Positions 1-5,832 are shown, counted from the stretch's first letter. The stretch is 9,386 nt of DNA from UBA1081 sp964443825 (GCA_964443825.1 CAYUEV010000050.1:1-9386), one strand, 5' to 3'. Notes: generated by a model from the letters alone, not told the origin. Program-made: numbers and translations.

Positions 1-17
1 TTTTTAGCCGCTAAAAA
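1..17 (-). other. Small AT-rich hairpin just after galM
   Basis: Directly after the galM TGA stop there is a perfect 7-bp inverted repeat, TTTTTAG and CTAAAAA, around a 3-nt CCG loop. It could be the start of a terminator for galM. The window ends at the hairpin, so the U-tract that would decide this cannot be seen, and the stem has only one G-C pair. Treat it as a possible site only. Confidence 0.25.
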
Positions 18-1061
18 TCATTCCGCGCCGAATTTATATATTGTCTTGGAGTTGTAGACCTCGCCGGCGGCGAAAACGCAGGAGGGGAAAGATGGCTTAT
101 TGGGGCTGTCGGGGTAATACTGCGTTTCAAGGCAGAAACCCGTCCGCTTTTCCATCGGAACTGAGTTTTTGCCGATTTTGCCGCTTAGGAAGTTGCCCGA
201 ATAAAATTGTACGCCCGGAAGCGTCGTAAAAACTTCCAAAGTTCTGCCCGATTTGCGGTCGCGAACTTTAGCGCACTCTTTAAGAGTTCCGTCGTAGCCG
301 TCTATGCAAAAATTGTGGTCGTACCCGCCGGTAAAATTAAGCTGCTCCGCGTCTTTGTCTATTTCGTCGCCTATTCTTTTGTACTCTCTAAAGTCAAAAG
401 GAGTGTTTTCCACGCTTTCCACGGCGCCCGTGGGGATGCTCAACTTGTCGACGGGAGTGTAAAAGGACGCGTTTATTTTAATCTCGTGGTCCAATATGTC
501 GCCGCCGTCAAACCCGCCTAAATTAAAATAAGCGTGATTTGTAAGATTTATAACGGTTTTTTTATCGGATACGGCGCGATACTCGATAATAAGCTCGTTT
601 TCGTCGGTTAGCGTAAACGCGACTTTCACGTCCAAATTGCCCGGAAAACCGCCAGTCATATCGGGGCTTAAATATGAAAACAACGCCGTATTTTGCGAAA
701 GAATTTCCGCTTTCCACGTGGCTTTATTAAATTCCCCGCCGCCGTGAAGCGCGGTGACGCCTTTCTCGTTGGCTACTAAGTTATACTTTACGCCGTCTAA
801 GGAGAACGACGCGCCGCCTATTCTGTTGGCGTAGGGGCCTATCGTCTGACCCTGGTAGTTGGATCTGTTTAAAAAGCCATCTAAATTGTCGAATCCCACT
901 AAAACATCTTTAAAGCCGTCTTTGCCCGGGGCGAAAATATTCGTCACGGTAGCCCCGTATGTTATAATTGAAACCGATACGCCGCTTTTGTTTTTTAAGG
1001 TGTATTTTTCTATTTCTTTCCCGTCGTTAAGAACTCCGTAAACAGATTTTGCGATAGACAT
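18..1061 (-). CDS. galM: Aldose 1-epimerase (galactose mutarotase)
   Basis: Interconverts alpha and beta anomers of galactose or glucose in the cytoplasm and feeds the Leloir pathway. The protein is 347 residues, the usual length for the family, with a single beta-sandwich epimerase domain. Visible family motifs are GPYANRI (75-81, sugar-binding Arg80), His106 in ALHGG, NLTNHAYFNL (172-181) with the likely catalytic acid His176, GGYDHNF (246-251) with Asp248, and LETQYYPDSPN (311-321) with the likely catalytic base Glu312. No signal peptide is seen. The start is fixed by AGGAGG seven bases upstream. No other gal genes are in the window, so the pathway link comes from the family, not the context. 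Its 5' side abuts a transposon relic 45 bp away, so its promoter probably lies inside or beyond that relic. Aldose epimerase is secure; the galM symbol over a generic mutarotase is likely. Confidence 0.93.
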   Translation of the reverse strand: MSIAKSVYGVLNDGKEIEKYTLKNKSGVSVSIITYGATVTNIFAPGKDGFKDVLVGFDNLDGFLNRSNYQGQTIGPYANRIGGASFSLDGVKYNLVANEKGVTALHGGGEFNKATWKAEILSQNTALFSYLSPDMTGGFPGNLDVKVAFTLTDENELIIEYRAVSDKKTVINLTNHAYFNLGGFDGGDILDHEIKINASFYTPVDKLSIPTGAVESVENTPFDFREYKRIGDEIDKDAEQLNFTGGYDHNFCIDGYDGTLKECAKVRDRKSGRTLEVFTTLPGVQFYSGNFLSGKIGKNSVPMEKRTGFCLETQYYPDSPNKPSFPSCVFAAGEVYNSKTIYKFGAE

Positions 1062-1068
1062 ACTTTTT

Positions 1069-1074
1069 CCTCCT
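1069..1074 (-). promoter_or_regulatory. Ribosome binding site of galM
   Basis: On the minus strand this reads AGGAGG, a perfect anti-16S match, seven bases before the galM ATG. It settles the start codon and is the strongest Shine-Dalgarno sequence in front of an intact gene in this window. Confidence 0.85.
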
Positions 1075-1081
1075 AAAGGAT

Positions 1082-1106
1082 CAATTCCGCATAAAAAACT
1101 ATTGAC
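1082..1106 (+). repeat. Left copy of 25-bp direct repeat flanking the IS relic
   Basis: The sequence is CAATTC, three variable bases (CGC), then the 16-mer ATAAAAAACTATTGAC. It is repeated in the same orientation at 1578-1602, where the variable bases are TAT, giving 22 of 25 identical. This copy ends exactly where the left terminal inverted repeat begins. The simplest reading is a target-site duplication, although 25 bp is long for one. Confidence 0.8.
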
Positions 1107-1132
1107 TGTAGGTTTGCGATAGATGCGTTACA
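1107..1132 (+). repeat. Left terminal inverted repeat (TIR-L)
   Basis: Starts TGTAGGTTTG and ends GTTACA. Compared with the reverse complement of 1552-1577 it matches at 18 of 26 positions. The part that reads TTGACA outward in the right repeat has decayed here. Confidence 0.75.
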
Positions 1133-1171
1133 GTAAAGAATAAAAAGCAGACGACGAATCGGAGAATCTGT

Positions 1172-1200
1172 ATTATAGTTAATTTGCAAACAAAATCGAC
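1172..1200 (-). promoter_or_regulatory. Candidate promoter towards galM (perfect -10, weak -35)
   Basis: On the minus strand there is a perfect TATAAT (1177-1172), 17 bases downstream of a poor -35 (GTCGAT, 1200-1195). Transcription would start near 1165 and give galM a leader of about 100 nt. It lies inside the transposon relic. The -35 is weak, so this is one of two candidates. Confidence 0.3.
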
Positions 1201-1206
1201 AGGAGG
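1201..1206 (+). promoter_or_regulatory. Relic ribosome binding site of the transposase
   Basis: AGGAGG lies nine bases before codon 1216-1218. That codon is now TCG and is followed in frame by S-F-T-D-K-I-T-Q-D-M-R. The spacing suggests the original start codon was at 1216 and has been lost by mutation. Confidence 0.55.
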
Positions 1207-1231
1207 TTCAACAATTCGTCATTCACAGATA

Positions 1232-1260
1232 AGATAACACAGGATATGCGATTTTGTCAA
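1232..1260 (-). promoter_or_regulatory. Candidate promoter towards galM (perfect -35, weak -10)
   Basis: On the minus strand a perfect TTGACA (1260-1255) is followed after 17-18 bases by TTATCT or TATCTT (1237-1231). It lies within the transposase relic and points to galM. With the TATAAT near 1172 it is one of two possible galM promoters. Expression data would decide between them. Confidence 0.3.
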
Positions 1261-1548
1261 GTGCTGTTAGAGTATGCGGACGGACGCGGAGCGACAAAAG
1301 CGGCTATACGGCGCAAGGCGAACCGTCCTTGCGCGCCTCGCCACAACGGCAGGGCGGAGCGCAGTCGCCGTAAGGATAACGAGTATTTTTATGCTACCCA
1401 CAGTTTTTACTTGTTCCATGATTTCAAAACGCGATTAGCTGTTTACAACAGGCGTTACAGCAATTTCCCTATGCGTCCTCTCAACCGGGAATCCCCTAAA
1501 AATGTCCTTGACGCTTTTCTCTCCTCCGGCGAAGCTTTTTCATCCTAA
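1246..1548 (+). pseudogene. DDE transposase relic: N-terminus fused in frame to C-terminus
   Basis: The frame is open from before 1216 to the TAA at 1546-1548; the first remaining ATG is at 1246. Numbered from that ATG, residues 1-27 resemble the N-terminal helix-turn-helix start of IS481-like transposases (DMRFCQVLLEYA, GATKAAIRRK). Residues 28-100 match the end of the integrase core: PRHNG, ERSRRKDNEYFYATHSFY, then YNRRYSNFPMRPLNRESPKNVL. The third catalytic residue, Glu38 in GRAERS, remains, but both Asp residues are missing. The join lies at about 1318-1327 (RKANR|PCAPRHNG). The protein is about 110 residues counted from the lost start, against about 300 for the family. Loss of start codon and catalytic core makes it a pseudogene. 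The junction keeps the frame, so a small protein from ATG 1246 is formally possible but has no good ribosome binding site. Confidence 0.75.
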
Positions 1549-1551
1549 TTT

Positions 1552-1577
1552 TGTAACATATCATTGACAAACCTGCG
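1552..1577 (+). repeat. Right terminal inverted repeat (TIR-R) with outward -35
   Basis: Inverted match of 1107-1132 (18 of 26). It contains TTGACA at 1564-1569 pointing out of the element towards the tRNA gene. Outward -35 boxes in terminal repeats are a known way for insertion sequences to create promoters next door. Confidence 0.75.
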
Positions 1578-1591
1578 CAATTCTATATAAA
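1564..1591 (+). promoter_or_regulatory. Hybrid promoter formed at the IS relic edge
   Basis: TTGACA (1564-1569) belongs to the right terminal repeat. After 16 bases comes TATAAA (1586-1591), which lies in the flanking direct repeat. The pair points to the tRNA gene and sits 34 bp upstream of the tRNA's own promoter, so the two would act in tandem. Confidence 0.5.
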
Positions 1592-1602
1592 AAACTATTG
1601 AC
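1578..1602 (+). repeat. Right copy of 25-bp direct repeat flanking the IS relic
   Basis: Matches 1082-1106 at 22 of 25 positions; the only differences are TAT for CGC in the middle. It begins at the base after the right terminal repeat. Its last five bases, TTGAC, are part of the -35 box of the tRNA promoter, so the insertion point was inside that box and the duplication rebuilt it. Confidence 0.8.
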
Positions 1603-1625
1603 AAATTAAAATTATCTGATATAAT
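1598..1625 (+). promoter_or_regulatory. Promoter of tRNA-Ala
   Basis: Perfect TTGACA (1598-1603) and perfect TATAAT (1620-1625) with a 16-bp AT-rich spacer. Start of transcription is expected near 1632. This leaves a GC-rich leader of about 45 nt before the tRNA, which RNase P would remove. Confidence 0.85.
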
Positions 1626-1636
1626 AACTATTGCGA

Positions 1637-1662
1637 CGGTCGGCGGCGTCGGTCGGCGCGTT
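1637..1662 (+). repeat. GC-rich 13-bp tandem pair in the tRNA leader
   Basis: CGGTCGGCG occurs at 1637-1645 and again at 1650-1658, a 13-bp period, in the leader between promoter and tRNA. It stands out from the AT-rich promoter just upstream. No function is evident. Confidence 0.45.
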
Positions 1663-1675
1663 TAACATCCGCCAT

Positions 1676-1751
1676 GGGGGTATAGCTCAGCTGGGAGAGC
1701 GCTTGACTGGCAGTCAAGAGGTCATCGGTTCGAACCCGACTATCTCCACCA
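1676..1751 (+). tRNA. tRNA-Ala (anticodon GGC)
   Basis: A complete 76-nt cloverleaf can be folded: acceptor arms 1676-1682 and 1741-1747, D arm 1685-1700, anticodon stem CTTGA/TCAAG with loop CTGGCAG (1707-1713), five-base variable loop, and T arm with TTCGAAC. The anticodon at 1709-1711 is GGC, which reads GCC and GCU alanine codons. The acceptor stem has the G3:U70 wobble pair that marks alanine tRNAs, with discriminator A73 and an encoded CCA. Two oddities: base 49 and 65 form an A-C mismatch at the top of the T stem, and positions 32 and 38 are C and G, which can pair and shrink the anticodon loop. It is a single-gene unit with its own promoter and terminator. Confidence 0.97.
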
Positions 1752-1753
1752 TT

Positions 1754-1785
1754 AAACCCGCTAATTTTATCTTAGCGGGTTTTTT
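1754..1785 (+). terminator. Intrinsic terminator after tRNA-Ala
   Basis: A perfect 11-bp stem, AAACCCGCTAA (1754-1764) with TTAGCGGGTTT (1772-1782), encloses a 7-nt loop and runs into six T residues (1780-1785), then GTTTT. It begins three bases after the CCA end. On the minus strand, where the convergent aro operon arrives, the hairpin is followed by only three T residues, so it should work poorly in that direction. Confidence 0.92.
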
Positions 1786-1897
1786 GTTTTAATATGATTT
1801 AATTGCTTCGGTATGTTTAGCGATTGGCGATCGGTTCAAAGGGCAATTTATAATCCGATCCGCTTAAACCGCCAGCCGCCCGTTAATTTCGCGCGGT
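1786..1897. other. Short convergent intergenic stretch, no clear signal
   Basis: This spacer lies between the tRNA terminator and the 3' end of aroQ. The only structure seen is a weak inverted repeat, GATCGG (1829-1834) with CCGATC (1855-1860) around a 20-nt loop and no T-tract. No clear terminator for the aromatic operon was found here. Confidence 0.4.
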
Positions 1898-2335
1898 CTA
1901 TTCTTTAGCGAGCAGCGATTTAAGTTCATCCAACGCGATAATATACCCGTTCAGTCCTTTGCCGATTACATGAGAAAAGCAGGCGAGACCCGCGTAAGAT
2001 GTTTTTCTAAAGTCCTCTCTTTCGTCTACGTTTGATATATGAACCTCGACGGACGGTATTTTTACGGCTTTTAAAGCGTCGAGGATCGCGACGCTCGTGT
2101 GAGTGTACGCGGCGGGGTTTATTACTATCCCGTCGATTTTTCCCAGAGAATCCTGAATCTTATCTACGATCGCGCCCTCGTGATTCGACTGAAAACACTC
2201 CGCGGGGATATTGTTTTCCTCCGACCACGTTTTTATAATTTCAAGCAAGCGGCCGTAACTTTCATTCCCGTAAATATCGGGTTCGCGAACGCCGAGCATA
2301 TTGATATTGGGGCCGTTTATAACTAAAAATTTCAT
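1898..2335 (-). CDS. aroQ: 3-dehydroquinate dehydratase, type II
   Basis: Dehydrates 3-dehydroquinate to 3-dehydroshikimate, the third step of the shikimate pathway, in the cytoplasm. The protein is 145 residues, typical for the small type II enzyme, which normally forms a dodecamer, and is unrelated to type I AroD. Motifs in order: NGPNINMLG (7-15), catalytic-loop Arg17 in REPDIYG with Tyr22, QSNHEG (49-54), INPAAYTHTS (72-81) with Asn73, VEVHISN (97-102) with catalytic His99, and REDFRKTS (106-113). It is the last gene of the operon. The Shine-Dalgarno AAGGA overlaps the TAA stop of the preceding fusion gene, so translation is probably coupled. The stop is TAG. No key residue is missing. 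Confidence 0.96.
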   Translation of the reverse strand: MKFLVINGPNINMLGVREPDIYGNESYGRLLEIIKTWSEENNIPAECFQSNHEGAIVDKIQDSLGKIDGIVINPAAYTHTSVAILDALKAVKIPSVEVHISNVDEREDFRKTSYAGLACFSHVIGKGLNGYIIALDELKSLLAKE

Positions 2336-2344
2336 AAAAATTCC

Positions 2345-3571
2345 TTATTTGAATATTTCCGCGATACTGTTTTCAACTTCCTCTAAAGAGCCGTCGCCGC
2401 ACACTTCGTAATGGCAGATTTTTCTGTAAAGGGGAAGTCTTTTTTTAAGCATTTCCTCTAAATCGTTCCGTAAGGAGAGAGGCCTTCCTTCTTTGGGGAG
2501 AACGTTTACGTCTCTGTTAATAAAAATAACCGTCCCGTTTTGCCTTAAAGCGTCGAAATTTTGGGGCGTTACGACGACTCCTCCGCCCGTAGCTATTACG
2601 AGGGATTTTTCTTTGCCAACGCTTTTTATGACTTCGCTTTCTATTCCCCTAAAGCCTTTTTCGCCTTGTTCCTTAAAAATTTCGGGGATAGTTTTCCCCG
2701 CCTCTTTCTCTATAAGGTCGTCGGTATCCACAAATTCTCTGTTAAAGCGTTTGGCGAGCGCCTTACCGATAGTGGTTTTTCCGCATCCCGGCATACCGAC
2801 TAAAATAATATTGGTAAGCTCGAAAGAGAGTTTTTTTACTATTTCGTCTATTATATCGTCGTCGATTTCTTTATTAAAAAAGTACTCCGACGATTTTTTA
2901 GCCTGAGCCGAGAGCATATAAAGCCCGCTTATATGGGGGATATTAAGTCTTTCGGCGTTAAGCATAAGAAGCGTTCTTTGCGGGTTATAGATTACGTCCG
3001 CCACGCCTTCGAGGTTTTTAAAGTTATTTAAGTCCACGAGCGTTTCAAGGTTGTTGGGGTACATTCCAACGGGCGTCGCGTTAATTATGATTTCGGAATC
3101 GAAATGGGGGTCTAAGCGGTCGTAATTCGTTTCGGTGAAAAGGGACGCGACGACAATCTCTCTAGCGCCCAAATCCCTAATTACGCTTTGAACCGTCAAA
3201 GACGCGCCCCCGTCGCCCAAAACGAGGACTTTTTTGTTTTTAACGTCTATGCCGCCTTTTTTAAGCATATAAGAAAAGCCGTAATAGTCGGTGTTGTAGC
3301 CCGTGAGCGTATTGTCGGCTTCTTTTACTATTGTGTTTACGCTTCCTATCTTTAGGGCGTTTTCGTCTATCCTGTCGAGGAATGGCATAACGGTTTTCTT
3401 GTATGGAATGGTTACGTTAATACCCGAAAACTCTCTTTTTTTAAGAAAAGGCGCGACGTCGCTCTCTTCCATGGGGAAGAGCTTATAAACATAATCGCCT
3501 AAAATCGCGTGTATTTGCGGGGAGTAGCTATGGTCTAATTTCCCGCCTAAAAGACCGTAAAGTCCTTCCAT
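2345..3571 (-). CDS. Bifunctional shikimate dehydrogenase / shikimate kinase
   Basis: One 408-residue protein carries two consecutive pathway steps: reduction of 3-dehydroshikimate to shikimate, then phosphorylation by ATP. Residues 1 to about 250 are AroE: SYSP (15-18), NVTIPYK (52-58) with catalytic Lys58, GSVNT (76-80), GYNTD (91-95) with catalytic Asp95, Rossmann loop GDGGAS (119-124), NATPVGM (164-170), Gln223. Residues from about 253 are AroK: Walker A GMPGCGKTT (259-267), DTDD (282-285), FRGIE (307-311), GGG (329-331), lid RPL (363-365), and RLPLY (378-382). There is no stop or frame break between the halves, and the linker is only about 10 residues. The AroE half is short: the usual NRT motif of NADP binding is absent near 142-145, and the stretch from GGAS to NATP is about 14 residues shorter than in E. 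coli AroE. The start has AAGGGTGA upstream. Confidence 0.95.
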   Translation of the reverse strand: MEGLYGLLGGKLDHSYSPQIHAILGDYVYKLFPMEESDVAPFLKKREFSGINVTIPYKKTVMPFLDRIDENALKIGSVNTIVKEADNTLTGYNTDYYGFSYMLKKGGIDVKNKKVLVLGDGGASLTVQSVIRDLGAREIVVASLFTETNYDRLDPHFDSEIIINATPVGMYPNNLETLVDLNNFKNLEGVADVIYNPQRTLLMLNAERLNIPHISGLYMLSAQAKKSSEYFFNKEIDDDIIDEIVKKLSFELTNIILVGMPGCGKTTIGKALAKRFNREFVDTDDLIEKEAGKTIPEIFKEQGEKGFRGIESEVIKSVGKEKSLVIATGGGVVVTPQNFDALRQNGTVIFINRDVNVLPKEGRPLSLRNDLEEMLKKRLPLYRKICHYEVCGDGSLEEVENSIAEIFK

Positions 3572-3589
3572 AAAATCACCCTTCGCGCG

Positions 3590-4732
3590 TTATATTATTT
3601 CGGAATAACTGCCAAAGTACGTAAAATTGCAATTTTCAGCGTAAAGTTCGTCAAAGAGCTGATATAAGTCAGGGGAGTAAACGGACGCTTCAATATCAAA
3701 ATAGAACAAAAACTCAAAGTCTTTTTCCGGCATGGGTCTAGATTCAAGTTTTCTTACGTTTATGGAGTGGGCGTTAAATTTTGAAAGCACGGAATAAAGA
3801 GCGCCGGGCTTATGAAGAGTGGTCATCATAATGCTTGAGCGATCCGCTCCCGGGAAAATTTGCAGGTCTTTCGCGATGCAGATAAAGCGCGTGTAGTTGT
3901 TTTTGGCGTTTTGTACGGCGCTTTCAAGCTCGTTTAAGGCGTAAAGCTCCGCGCAGTCTGAAGACGCTATGGCGGCTACGTCGTTTCTGCCGCTTTCCGC
4001 GACCATTTTAGCGGCGGCGGCGGTATTTTTAACGACGTTGATTTCTATGCTTTTAAAGGAGCTTAAAAAGTCGCTGCACTGGCTTATGGCCTGTTCGTGA
4101 GAGAAAATTTCTTTTATATCGCTTATTTTCGCGCCCCTTTTAGCTAAAAGGGAGTGGTCGATTTTAAGTCTTATGCTCCTCACTATATAACAGCCGTATT
4201 GTTTTAGTAAGTCGTAAACTTTATTTACGGAGCCGGCGGTGCTGTTTTCTATCGGAAGTATGCCGTAATCGCACTCGCCCGACGTCACAGCCTCGAACAC
4301 TCCGCGCCATTTATCGTAATAAGAGATTACAGGGTAGCGGAAAATTCTGTCGCACGCTTTTTGGGAGTACGCCCCTTCCACGCCCTGACAGGCGATTTTG
4401 GCTTTTTCAGGGAAGAGGAGAGGGTTGTTCTTGATAACTTCTTTAATTTTCGACGTGACGGGGGAGTTGCCGGTTATTATCTTGTGCTGGTAAGAGCGCG
4501 AAAGATTTAGTATATCGGAGTAAAGAATTCTCGCGTAATTTTTTATATCCGGCTCGGACCGCGCGGCGGCGCGTTCTAAAATCTCCCTTTCGCGGGTCTT
4601 ATCGAGTACGGGAATATTATTTTCGATTTTGTATTTAGCGATCTGAAGGGACACGTCCATGCGCTTATTAAAAAGCGCCGTAAGATCTTTATCTATATCG
4701 TTAATTTGAATTCGCAAATCGTTAATATCCAT
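3590..4732 (-). CDS. pheA: Bifunctional chorismate mutase / prephenate dehydratase (P-protein)
   Basis: Converts chorismate to prephenate and then phenylpyruvate, the precursor of phenylalanine. At 380 residues it has the full three-domain P-protein layout. The AroQ-type mutase (1-85) shows Arg7, Arg24, Lys35, Asp44, Arg47, Glu48 and Gln82 at the places of the E. coli active-site residues. The dehydratase (about 111-290) has GVEGAYSQ (117-124), ENSTAGSV (162-169) and catalytic TRF (281-283). The ACT domain (about 298-380) has KPGALY (308-313) and ESRP (330-333), the two motifs that bind phenylalanine, so feedback inhibition by Phe is expected. Its mutase domain is the only one in the window and must also supply prephenate to TyrA unless another copy exists. 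AAAGGA precedes the ATG; gaps to neighbours are 18 bp on each side. Confidence 0.96.
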   Translation of the reverse strand: MDINDLRIQINDIDKDLTALFNKRMDVSLQIAKYKIENNIPVLDKTREREILERAAARSEPDIKNYARILYSDILNLSRSYQHKIITGNSPVTSKIKEVIKNNPLLFPEKAKIACQGVEGAYSQKACDRIFRYPVISYYDKWRGVFEAVTSGECDYGILPIENSTAGSVNKVYDLLKQYGCYIVRSIRLKIDHSLLAKRGAKISDIKEIFSHEQAISQCSDFLSSFKSIEINVVKNTAAAAKMVAESGRNDVAAIASSDCAELYALNELESAVQNAKNNYTRFICIAKDLQIFPGADRSSIMMTTLHKPGALYSVLSKFNAHSINVRKLESRPMPEKDFEFLFYFDIEASVYSPDLYQLFDELYAENCNFTYFGSYSEII

Positions 4733-4750
4733 TTTTAAGTCCTTTTAATT

Positions 4751-5815
4751 TTAATAAAAAAAATCAAGTATCGTAAACGCCGCTACGGCCTCTATCGCGG
4801 GGACGGCTCTCACGGCGACGCAGGGGTCGTGCCTTCCGCGGATCGTAAGAGACGCGTTTTCCATTTTAGAGAGATTTACGCTTCGCTGCTCTTTTCCTAT
4901 CGACGGAGTGGGCTTTAACGCTGCTCTAAAGACTATCGGCATACCGTTTGTTATCCCGCCCGTTATGCCGCCGTTGTTATTTGTCTCGGTCGCCACTTTA
5001 CCGTCTATTACGCGGTACGGGTCGTTATTTTCGCTTCCTTTCAAATCCGCCGCCGCGAAGCCCGCGCCGAATTCTATCCCCTTAACGGCGGGAATCGCGA
5101 AAATATTCTTGGCGAGGTTATTTTCAACGCCGTCAAAATTAGGGTCGCCCAAACCGGCCGGAACGCCCGTCAAGGCGCATTCTACAATACCGCCCACGGA
5201 GTCTAAGTCGGATTTCGCTTTAAGAATGGCGTCTTTCATTTTTTCGCCCGCGTCGTCGTCTAATACGGGAAATTCCTTTTTGGTTAAATCGGTTTCGTCA
5301 ATACGCGCCAAATCGAACGGCCTGTCTTTTATGCCGGCGATCGAGTAAATATGCGATTTTATTTTTACGCCCTTACTCTCTAAAATTTGAATGCATACGC
5401 TTCCGGCGAAACACAGCGGCGCCGTGAGCCTTCCCGAAAAATTGCCGCCGCCCGACGCGTCGTTAAATCCGTTAAATTTTACGAAAGCCGCGTAATCGGC
5501 GTGGGAAGGTCTCGGAACGTCCTTTAAGCCGTCGTAGTCGCTTCCTTTTGCATTAGCGTTCTTAATAATCGCGCATAGAGGCGCCCCGCAGGTTACGTCG
5601 TCGACTACGCCCGAAATAATTTCGGGTTTGTCGGGCTCTTTTCTCGGCGTGGAAAATTTATTGCTCCCGGGCGCTCTTCTCGCCATAAAGGAGTTTACTT
5701 TGTCCATATCGATTTTAAATCCCGCGGGGAGACCGTCGATAACCACGCCGACGGCTTTTCCGTGAGATTGTCCGAAAACTGAAATTTTTATGTTTTTTCC
5801 CGTCGTCCCCGACAT
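4751..5815 (-). CDS. aroC: Chorismate synthase
   Basis: Removes phosphate from EPSP to give chorismate, needing reduced FMN although the reaction is redox-neutral. The 354 residues fit the family. The first signature is GQSHGKAVGVVIDGLP (15-30) with catalytic His18; the third residue of GESH is Gln here. The second signature reads SGGGNFSGRLTAP (121-133), the Clostridia-like form, in place of the common GRSSARET. The third is RGRHDPCVAVRA (326-337), with His329 and Asp330. GGITGG (282-287) lies in the FMN-binding region. The TAA stop lies 18 bp before pheA, and a GGTGA ribosome binding site precedes the ATG. Whether the partner flavin reductase is separate (monofunctional enzyme) cannot be told from the sequence alone. 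Confidence 0.96.
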   Translation of the reverse strand: MSGTTGKNIKISVFGQSHGKAVGVVIDGLPAGFKIDMDKVNSFMARRAPGSNKFSTPRKEPDKPEIISGVVDDVTCGAPLCAIIKNANAKGSDYDGLKDVPRPSHADYAAFVKFNGFNDASGGGNFSGRLTAPLCFAGSVCIQILESKGVKIKSHIYSIAGIKDRPFDLARIDETDLTKKEFPVLDDDAGEKMKDAILKAKSDLDSVGGIVECALTGVPAGLGDPNFDGVENNLAKNIFAIPAVKGIEFGAGFAAADLKGSENNDPYRVIDGKVATETNNNGGITGGITNGMPIVFRAALKPTPSIGKEQRSVNLSKMENASLTIRGRHDPCVAVRAVPAIEAVAAFTILDFFY

Positions 5816-5832
5816 TTTATCACCGTTTATTG

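Larger units (their letters stand above)
1107..1577 (+). mobile_element. Internally deleted IS481/IS3-like insertion sequence (MITE-like, 471 bp)
   Basis: The element is bounded by imperfect 26-bp terminal inverted repeats (1107-1132 and 1552-1577, 18 of 26 matching, including an unbroken AGGTTTG and GTTACA). Copies of one direct repeat abut it on both sides. Inside it keeps a transposase ribosome binding site, the first ~36 codons of a DDE transposase and its last ~73 codons, joined in frame. The middle, roughly 200 codons by family length, is gone, including both catalytic aspartates. It therefore cannot move by itself but could be moved by a full-length relative. The family is judged from the C-terminal protein motif and from the TIR layout. 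Confidence 0.75.

Noticed and set aside
207..521. Plus-strand reading frame opposite galM
   Set aside because: It lies entirely antisense to a well-supported gene, shows no recognisable motif, and has no ribosome binding site of note. The same holds for the other long antisense frames over the aromatic genes (for example 2493-2906 and 4908-5348).
1829..1860. Inverted repeat GATCGG/CCGATC as the aroQ terminator
   Set aside because: The stem is only six pairs, the loop is 20 nt, and no T-tract follows on the minus strand.
5756..5775. AroC GQSH in place of GESH/GDSH as a broken active site
   Set aside because: Catalytic His18 and the other signatures are intact and the residue change is mild. 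The enzyme looks functional.
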